Below, one piece after another: positions 33,061 through 37,183 of a DNA stretch of 37,183 nucleotides. Position 1 is the stretch's first letter. The number at the start of each line of letters is the position of its first letter. The notes below the pieces were generated by a model that did no database searches, was not told the origin of the DNA, and worked only from the letters and a program-made list of their open reading frames with translations. The stretch covers positions 1 through 37,183 of the forward strand of contig CBDUQN010000021.1 in the NCBI GenBank assembly GCA_965369375.1, given 5' to 3'. Made by a program: the position numbers and the translations under genes. The DNA comes from CBDUQN01 sp965369375. GTDB lineage: Bacteria > Krumholzibacteriota > Krumholzibacteriia > Krumholzibacteriales > Krumholzibacteriaceae.

Positions 33061-33960
33061 CTACCGGGAGGCGGAATCCGTTTCGATCTTTAATTTCCCC
33101 GAATTTTCCGCCTCTCCCATGTACAGGGTAACGTGCGGGAACGGTATCTCGATCCCCCGGGCATCGAATGCCTTCTTGACCCTTCGCCGGAACTCCCTCG
33201 CCACATTCCACTGCTCCCGCGGCAGCGTCTTGAAGAATAGCTTAATATTGATCGAAGAATCGCCGAAACTGTCGAGACCGAGGACATCCATCGGTTCTAG
33301 GATCTTGGGACCGAAGTCCTCATCAGCCCTGAGCTCCTCTCCAACCTCTTTGAGCACCCCGATGACCTCGTCGACATCCTCCTTGTAGGCGACCCCGATA
33401 ACGAGCACCGCCCTCGACCATTCCCTTGTCATGTTGGTAACGACCGAGATGTCCCCATTCGGAACGACGTGTACGTTACCTTCGAGATCTCTTAGAACCG
33501 TAACACGAAGGTTGATAGACTCGACGAGACCCGCCTCCCCGGCAATGCGCACGACGTCTCCCACATTCATATGGTTTTCCAGCAGAATGAAGAAGCCGCT
33601 GATGATATCCTTGACGAGGCTCTGCGCGCCGAATCCGACGGCGAGACCGACAATCCCGGCGCCCGCGAGGAGCGGCCCGATATTGATGCCGATCTCCTTG
33701 AGAACCATCAGGAAAGCCGCCAGCAGAATCACAACCCGCGCCGTGGCTTCGAGAAGCCGCGCAAGGGTCTCCATTCGCTTGCTGCGCTCGAGATCCACTT
33801 TATCGCCCGCGGCGATACGATCCTTCGATCTTCGGATGATGAGCTTGAAGATCCTGATCACGATAAAGGCGCCGATAATGATTACAACGATACGCACGCC
33901 GCTCGTAATGAGCCACTGGAGCACGGTATCGAAAAAAGCGGTGTCGAATAAAGATGACAT
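33061..33960 (-). CDS. MscS-family small-conductance mechanosensitive channel
   Basis: 299 residues from the ATG at 33960, which has AGAGGA five bases upstream; the upstream in-frame ATG at 34065 lacks support. Three transmembrane helices are visible (VRIVVIIIGAFIVIRIF, VVILLAAFLMVLKEI, and the glycine/alanine-rich pore helix GAGIVGLAVGFGAQSLVKD). The hallmark IISGFFILLENHMNVGD follows, then the beta domain with VRIAGEAGLVESINLRVT and VVPNGDISVVTN. MscS channels open under membrane tension and release solutes in hypo-osmotic shock. The length matches E. coli MscS (about 286). The gene stands alone. Confidence 0.95.
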   Translation of the reverse strand: MSSLFDTAFFDTVLQWLITSGVRIVVIIIGAFIVIRIFKLIIRRSKDRIAAGDKVDLERSKRMETLARLLEATARVVILLAAFLMVLKEIGINIGPLLAGAGIVGLAVGFGAQSLVKDIISGFFILLENHMNVGDVVRIAGEAGLVESINLRVTVLRDLEGNVHVVPNGDISVVTNMTREWSRAVLVIGVAYKEDVDEVIGVLKEVGEELRADEDFGPKILEPMDVLGLDSFGDSSINIKLFFKTLPREQWNVAREFRRRVKKAFDARGIEIPFPHVTLYMGEAENSGKLKIETDSASR

Positions 33961-34539
33961 GAAAATCCTCTCCCTTCCTCGAACGAGGACCCGAACGTCA
34001 TTGGCAGGCCCGGGAGCAAAGTAAACATCCAGGCACATATCCATACCCGGTGCATATTGTTGCACGAAACGATACTGAATAAAATCACAAAATAATTATC
34101 GCCCAAAGGAAATTCGCCGCCATGCATCCTTCATGCTTATCATTGCAGTTGGTTACTATAAAGTGAATCGGCGGAAACGCCCGGTTTACCGTTGTATCCG
34201 GCCGTTTCCAGTCAGGGAGCATTGTGTCCCATCGTTGCTTTCATTGACCCGGCCGCGAGGGGGATTATCGAAACGTTGCGGCAGCACAATACGGCAAGCT
34301 TCCGCGTGAGGGCGCTGAGCTTGCCCACTTGCTCAACTGCCATTACACCGAAACGGATGCTGAAACGTCGTTCACCGGCCGGCAATTCGACATACCGTCA
34401 GGCAATTCGACCGAGCGAGCCAGTGCAGCAGCGCGCCCCACCCGGATATCATCGATGGTATGATACTTGCTGTTCACGCCTGATTGAAATTCGTTCGTGA
34501 TCTCTGCATACATGCCCACAATACGCGGAGGGTTAAAAA
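33961..34539. other. Intergenic region with a promoter and a possible transposase remnant
   Basis: 579 bases divergent between MscS and the FHA gene. No intact gene is supported. A plus-strand frame around 34204-34280 encodes SQGALCPIVAFIDPAARGII, which vaguely resembles the C-terminal tail of IS91-type transposases. At 34456-34471 there is a sigma-54 promoter match, and GGAGGG precedes the GTG at 34540. The rest shows nothing recognisable. Confidence 0.45.
34456..34471 (+). promoter_or_regulatory. Sigma-54 (-24/-12) promoter match upstream of the FHA gene
   Basis: TGGTAT (34456-34461) and TTGCT (34467-34471) keep the invariant GG-N10-GC spacing and fit the degenerate consensus TGGYAYR-N4-TTGCW. 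Transcription would start near 34483, about 57 bases before the GTG at 34540. It is the second such site in this window. Confidence 0.6.
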
Positions 34540-34887
34540 GTGTCTGCAAAAACAGTGAGTTACAATACGCAAGCAAAGCCACATGCCGGAAAAAAGACGA
34601 AAGAAAATGCAACACTTACCATTCTGAATGGATGCTTTTCGGGCCTCGGGATTACGATAAAAAAGGCCAAAACCGTTCTCGGAAGCGACCTGAGCTGCGA
34701 TGTCTGCCTCGATGATTCACTCGTCTCGAGCGAGCACGCGGTAATCCGGAAAACCGATAAAGATTATACATTAGAAGACTTGAGCAGCCAGAACGGCACG
34801 CACCTCAACGGGAAACGAATAAATCAGGCTAAGCTCCACAAGGGTGATATGATCACGATCGGTGATTTTGAGATAAAGTTCTCGTGA
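34540..34887 (+). CDS. Small FHA-domain protein
   Basis: 115 residues from a GTG at 34540, with GGAGGG seven bases upstream. Almost the whole protein is one forkhead-associated domain: TVLGSDLSCDVCLDDSLVSSEHAVI contains the phospho-Thr-binding pattern (GS..., then SSEHA), followed by LEDLSSQNGTHLNGKRI and KGDMITIGDFEIKF. The N-terminal about 25 residues are Lys-rich and probably flexible. FHA domains bind phosphothreonine peptides, so the protein is likely an adaptor in Ser/Thr-kinase signalling. No kinase or phosphatase gene lies in this window. A sigma-54-type promoter precedes it. Confidence 0.93.
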   Translation: MSAKTVSYNTQAKPHAGKKTKENATLTILNGCFSGLGITIKKAKTVLGSDLSCDVCLDDSLVSSEHAVIRKTDKDYTLEDLSSQNGTHLNGKRINQAKLHKGDMITIGDFEIKFS

Positions 34888-34913
34888 GTGCCCGGCCCGT
34901 ATCAACGTGCAAG

Positions 34914-34985
34914 GCCTGCAACAATCCTCAGCCGTCATAATGCCTGCAACAATCATCAACCGCTAAAATACCTGCAACAATCCTC
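34914..34985. repeat. 28-bp tandem repeats (about 2.6 copies)
   Basis: Units start at 34914, 34942 and 34970, each beginning CCTGCAACAATC after one variable base; the third is partial. Unit spacing is exactly 28 bases. The rest of each unit varies (CAGCCGTCATAAT versus AACCGCTAAAAT). They lie between the FHA stop and the POT transporter gene. There are no spacers, so this is not a CRISPR array. Confidence 0.85.
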
Positions 34986-35116
34986 TGTTCCCTATTCGAC
35001 GTCCGTACATAAATTTCTGGCAGACGCCCATCATTTTCTGGTAATCTAATCCATCGCAATTTGAAAGTCTTTTGATCGGACAGTAAAAGGCAGGGAGAAG
35101 AAAGGATCGCCCAATC

Positions 35117-36613
35117 GTGGAAGAGAAACAATCGAGGTTCGCACTTCTAACTACATTCCCCCGCACCTTCTGGGTCTCGAATGTAATGGTGCTCTTCGAG
35201 CGAGGAGCCTACTACGGACTCAACGCCGTTCTCGGACGCTACCTGACCGACAAAGTCGGCGGCGGTCTCGGATTTGCGGAAGATTCCGTCGGGCTTCTCC
35301 AGAGCATCGTATACGCAGTGACGTATGTCATGCCGATCCTCGGGGGCGCGCTCGCCGACCGCTACGGCTACCGGCGCCTGCTGCTCGTTACCTTCTCGAT
35401 GCTGTCGGCGGGATACTTCCTCTCGGGCCAGGTGACGACGTACAGCGCGATCTTTGTCACCCTGCTGATCATGGCGACAGGTTCGGGACTGTTCAAACCG
35501 ATCATATCGGGCACGATCGCCCGGACGACGAACGAAAAGACTTCCGGTTTCGGTTTCGGCGTCTACTACTGGATGATCAACCTCGGGGCACTCATCGCCC
35601 CCCTCGCCGCCGGCTTCCTCCGCGACAGTTTCTCGTGGCGCTGGGTTTTCTTCGCGAGCTCGATATACTGCGCGCTCATGCTGTTGCCCGCCGCGCTGTT
35701 CTACCGTGACCCCCCGAAGCCCGAGAGCACGAAAAAATTCAGGGAGGTCCTTTCGGACGCGCTTATGGTGCTTTCAGACGCCCGATTCATGCTATTGATC
35801 TTCGTCTATTCGTGCTTCTGGATATTGTATTTTCAGAACTTCGGCTCGATACTCTGGTACCTTCGCGATTTTATCGATCCGGCGCCGGTCAACGATTTCT
35901 TCGCGCGTTTCGGGATCACCTTCAATCTCAATGCGGAGCATGTGACCGTTATCAATGCGGGAACGATCGTGCTCCTGCAAATCTTCGTCAACCTGATCGT
36001 GAGGCGCTTCAAACCCCTCCCGACGATGGTCGTCGGCATACTGATCGGCTCGATAGGGTTCCTCTTCCTGGCGGCTTCCCAGTACGTCTGGATCTTCATA
36101 CTCGGAATCGCCGTCTTCTCGATAGGCGAAATGACGTGTCATCCCAAGTACTACAGTTACATCGGCCTCGTCGCGCCGCAGGATAAAAAAGCGCTCTACA
36201 TGGGATACGCTTTTCTCTATGGGGTGATCGGATCGCTCGTCGGTTCCAATGTCGGCGGCGAGATGTACCACTCGTTCCTCTCCCCGCTCGTCGGTCAGAC
36301 GGATGTCTCGACAACCCTGAGGAACTTCTGGCTCGTTTTCGCCGTGCTCGGCGTTGCGACAATGCTGTTGCTGCTGCTCTACAACAAGATCTTCGGTAAG
36401 GACACGGCCGATACGAGAGCGAAGGCGAGGCGAACGATGCTCGTCATCTATAGTATTCTCATCGTCGGCGCCGCCGGAATGGTATTCTTCGTATACTTGG
36501 CAAAGGAAGGCGTCATTCCTCCGAAGACGTGGATCCAGGCGGGGATCATGCTCCTCGTCGGCATCGGCGGACTCTACACGCTGCTTCGCGCGCCGGGAAG
36601 GGAAACGGCGTGA
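35117..36613 (+). CDS. POT/PTR2-family proton-coupled peptide transporter
   Basis: 498 residues from a GTG at 35117 with AAAGGA about ten bases upstream. Twelve or more transmembrane helices in an MFS arrangement. The POT signature is clear in helix 1 (FERGAYYGLNAVLGRYL, the ExxERxYYG region in a reduced form) and at PILGGALADRYGYRRLLL and GSGLFKPIISGTIART. POT carriers import di- and tripeptides with protons. Only the ER of the usual ExxER motif is clear: residues before FERG are VMVL, so the first acidic residue is missing, which could alter proton coupling. It overlaps the next lipoprotein gene by four bases (GTGA). Confidence 0.92.
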   Translation: MEEKQSRFALLTTFPRTFWVSNVMVLFERGAYYGLNAVLGRYLTDKVGGGLGFAEDSVGLLQSIVYAVTYVMPILGGALADRYGYRRLLLVTFSMLSAGYFLSGQVTTYSAIFVTLLIMATGSGLFKPIISGTIARTTNEKTSGFGFGVYYWMINLGALIAPLAAGFLRDSFSWRWVFFASSIYCALMLLPAALFYRDPPKPESTKKFREVLSDALMVLSDARFMLLIFVYSCFWILYFQNFGSILWYLRDFIDPAPVNDFFARFGITFNLNAEHVTVINAGTIVLLQIFVNLIVRRFKPLPTMVVGILIGSIGFLFLAASQYVWIFILGIAVFSIGEMTCHPKYYSYIGLVAPQDKKALYMGYAFLYGVIGSLVGSNVGGEMYHSFLSPLVGQTDVSTTLRNFWLVFAVLGVATMLLLLLYNKIFGKDTADTRAKARRTMLVIYSILIVGAAGMVFFVYLAKEGVIPPKTWIQAGIMLLVGIGGLYTLLRAPGRETA

Positions 36614-37183
36614 CGCACGGGAATTCCAGGATCCTGCGCGTGCGGGCCCCGGTGTCGACCGTAAGTCCGTTATCCTTCGCCGCGGCGGTACTCGTCTGCG
36701 TGCTGTTTATCGCCTCCTGCGCCGGTGACGGGAAGGAGGGCGACAAAGCTCTCAAGCTCGAGGATGCCGTATACGGCTTCTATCCGGGGGAACCAAAGGA
36801 AGAGCTCTTCGAGCGTGCCCGCAATCTTGCGACGTGGGAGCGTGTCGAAACAGAGAAGCGACATTACCGGGGAGAGCTCTACAACATTTCGCGGACATTA
36901 AACAGAACGAGGGGGGTCGATCATGTGCGGTTGACCTTCCTCGATGATCACCTCATGGAGGTTATCGTATATTTCCGCGATACAAACATCCAGCATCTCA
37001 ACAGGCTCAGGGAGGAGTTCGAGCAGCGGTATGATGCCAGAGCGAAGGCGCCCAGCGGAACCGTCGAAACGGTCTATAAAACCTACCGGATCCCCGCACC
37101 GGGAATGTCTATAACGATCAGGCGGATAACGAAGCAGGCGGGCACCGAACTCTACGTTCAATTCATGCACGAAGAGCTTCACC
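36610..37183 (+). CDS. Lipoprotein of unknown function (partial, right edge)
   Basis: The frame starts at GTG 36610, overlapping the stop of the POT gene by four bases, and is open to the right edge (at least 191 residues). A lipoprotein signal ends in LFIASC, so the Cys near residue 37 is lipidated, followed by AGDGKEGDKALKLEDAVYGF. The mature part has alternating helices and strands (GFYPGEPKEELFERARNL, VRLTFLDDHLMEVIVYF, LYVQFMHEEL). The order suggests a periplasmic alpha/beta domain, with FYPGEPKEELFERARNL followed by a strand pair as in outer-membrane assembly-type SmpA/BamE-like folds, but I do not recognise the family. Translational overlap with the transporter suggests one operon. Confidence 0.78.
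   Translation, partial: MTHGNSRILRVRAPVSTVSPLSFAAAVLVCVLFIASCAGDGKEGDKALKLEDAVYGFYPGEPKEELFERARNLATWERVETEKRHYRGELYNISRTLNRTRGVDHVRLTFLDDHLMEVIVYFRDTNIQHLNRLREEFEQRYDARAKAPSGTVETVYKTYRIPAPGMSITIRRITKQAGTELYVQFMHEELH

Noticed and set aside
34914..34985. Possible CRISPR array
   Set aside because: Units are head-to-tail without unique spacers and there are no cas genes nearby.
1..37183. tRNA or rRNA genes
   Set aside because: I looked for T-loop-like GTTCGA-TC signatures with flanking stems and for conserved rRNA segments by eye and found none; a covariance search could still find one.

Overview
This window reads as chromosomal DNA of a Gram-negative bacterium from the Fibrobacteres-Chlorobi-Bacteroidetes (FCB) side of the tree, most plausibly an uncultured candidate phylum (Krumholzibacteriota, Eisenbacteria, Latescibacterota or similar; this is inference). 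The reasons are three exported proteins that end in the same NPFNP-type C-terminal sorting/FlgD-like domain, a gingipain-type C25 protease, a DUF5916 outer-membrane protein, an exported tricorn protease, and many lipoproteins with a clear lipobox. Coding density is high, base composition is GC-rich, and many starts have good Shine-Dalgarno sequences. No tRNA, rRNA, CRISPR array or intact insertion sequence was found.

Layout. 1-3.5 kb (minus): a PurF-like amidotransferase/phosphoribosyltransferase without its N-terminal catalytic cysteine, cut by the left edge, and an exported S9 peptidase. 3.8-7.25 kb (plus): a GT-C-like membrane glycosyltransferase, an RluA-type pseudouridine synthase and an M29-like aminopeptidase. 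7.26-8.9 kb (minus): lemA-htpX, with a 39-bp tandem repeat made from the 3' end of htpX. 9.3-10.3 kb: a putative-Ig lipoprotein behind a strong sigma-54 promoter match. 10.3-12.8 kb (minus): an AsmA-like protein, divergent from a tricorn protease-OPT transporter operon (13.0-18.35 kb). 18.4-19.4 kb (minus): a HIT protein and a lipoprotein. 19.7-27.7 kb (plus): a subtilisin-like protease, a gingipain-like protease and a DUF5916 barrel, separated by promoters, a terminator and unusual repeats. 27.7-31.7 kb: a GT4 glycosyltransferase, an Arg/Ser-rich exported protein and a secreted beta-propeller glycosidase-like protein. 31.7-32.3 kb: a patchwork of gene remnants including the orphan DNA-binding tail of an NtrC-type regulator. 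32.3-37.2 kb: a DNRLRE-like lipoprotein, an MscS channel, an FHA protein behind a second sigma-54 promoter match, a POT peptide transporter and a lipoprotein cut by the right edge.

How it fits together. Proteolysis and peptide capture recur: S9, tricorn, S8 and C25 peptidases are predicted to be exported, OPT and POT carriers can import peptides, and an M29-like aminopeptidase lacks an export signal. This suggests a protein-scavenging lifestyle, although the genes are in several transcription units rather than one locus. I did not find a clear new multi-gene system. The most unusual items are the cysteine-less PurF-like protein, the two sigma-54 promoters near a decayed sigma-54 activator, the repeat duplication at the htpX stop codon, the S8 protease with a large calcium-loop-bearing insert, and the inverted and tandem repeats before the DUF5916 gene.
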